In this document: piece by piece, positions 5,240 through 5,386 of the stretch | Position numbering within the stretch: position 1 is the stretch's first letter | How the letters are laid out: each line of letters begins with the position of its first letter | DNA from: Actinomycetes bacterium | Lineage (GTDB): Bacteria > Actinomycetota > Actinomycetes > Mycobacteriales > Micromonosporaceae | DNA length: 5,386 nucleotides | Direction: 5' to 3' | Assembly (NCBI GenBank): GCA_021793335.1 | Contig: JAJYSW010000218.1 | Coordinates: 1 to 5,386 of the forward strand | Translations under genes and position numbers: made by a program | Notes under the pieces: model-generated | What the model was told of the DNA's origin: nothing | Databases searched by the model: none | Seen by the model: only the letters and a program-made list of their open reading frames with translations

Positions 5240-5386
5240 TTACTGCTGGTATCCCTGTCCGCCGGGCTGCTGCGGGTAGCCGCCCTGCTGGGGATGGCCT
5301 GGCTGCCCACCGGGCTGCTGCGGGAAGCCACCCTGCTGCGGGTGGCCCTGCTGGCCGCCCTGCTGCGGGTGGCCCTGTGGCGCGGC
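5240..5386 (-). CDS. C-terminal end of a Gln/Gly/Pro-rich repetitive protein (5' end outside window)
   Basis: On the minus strand an open frame enters from the right edge and ends with TAA at 5242-5240, giving the last 48 residues of a protein. The visible part is low complexity: Gln, Gly and Pro with a few His, Tyr and Phe. It contains GHPQQGG three times, and a 16-residue unit GHPQQGG(F/Y)PQQPGGQ(P/G) twice in tandem, ending in GYQQ. Such tails are common in actinobacterial membrane and secreted proteins as flexible, disordered extensions, at either end of the protein. The folded part that would identify the gene lies outside the window, so no function is assigned. The convergent position behind a terminator and the clean stop codon favour a real gene over chance. 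Confidence 0.7.
   Translation of the reverse strand, partial: AAPQGHPQQGGQQGHPQQGGFPQQPGGQPGHPQQGGYPQQPGGQGYQQ
5252..5347 (-). repeat. Two tandem 48-bp coding repeats
   Basis: Bases 5252-5299 and 5300-5347 are two in-frame 48-bp units with 40 of 48 positions identical by direct alignment. They encode the 16-residue Gln/Gly/Pro units of the minus-strand gene. A further partial unit at about 5348-5374 matches the start of the motif. Most differences are silent or conservative (for example Phe/Tyr), which suggests that the array grew by duplication and has kept its protein sequence. Confidence 0.75.

Noticed and set aside
4303..5331. Long minus-strand open frame opposite the 3' half of lepA, extending past it.
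   Set aside because: It is antisense to conserved LepA sequence, runs through the palindromic terminator, and gives a product without recognisable motifs.

Overview
The window reads as ordinary chromosome of a high-G+C actinobacterium. Third codon positions are strongly G/C, all four complete genes appear to start with GTG, and the products match actinobacterial versions of ComEC, HolA, S20 and LepA. A Pseudonocardiaceae-type host (Amycolatopsis/Saccharomonospora-like) is my best guess, made from general resemblance only.

Layout, left to right. Bases 2-1018 (+) hold the 3' end of comEC: the last membrane segments and the complete metallo-beta-lactamase-like domain of the DNA-uptake channel protein. 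A 237-bp gap with a mismatched hairpin leads to holA (1256-2257, +), the delta subunit of the DNA polymerase III clamp loader. A small two-helix membrane protein of unknown function (2250-2504, +) overlaps the end of holA by 8 bases and is probably translated with it. A nested inverted repeat (2538-2605) lies between this gene and the convergent rpsT (2640-2912, -), which encodes ribosomal protein S20. A 424-bp divergent intergenic region (2913-3336) separates rpsT from lepA (3337-5169, +), the ribosome-associated GTPase EF4. A perfect 44-base palindrome (5182-5225) follows lepA. It lies between lepA and the C-terminal end of a convergent minus-strand gene (5240 to the right edge), which encodes a Gln/Gly/Pro-rich repetitive tail.

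The genes are mainly housekeeping functions: replication clamp loading, 30S assembly and translation, next to the DNA-uptake gene comEC. From memory, the grouping of a comEC-like gene and holA beside an oppositely oriented rpsT, with lepA in the same neighbourhood, also occurs in mycobacteria. I see no mobile element, CRISPR array, toxin-antitoxin pair, defence cassette or RNA gene, and no evidence for a new biological system. The points most worth a second look are the two strong inverted repeats between convergent genes, the small protein coupled to holA, and the repeat tail at the right edge.
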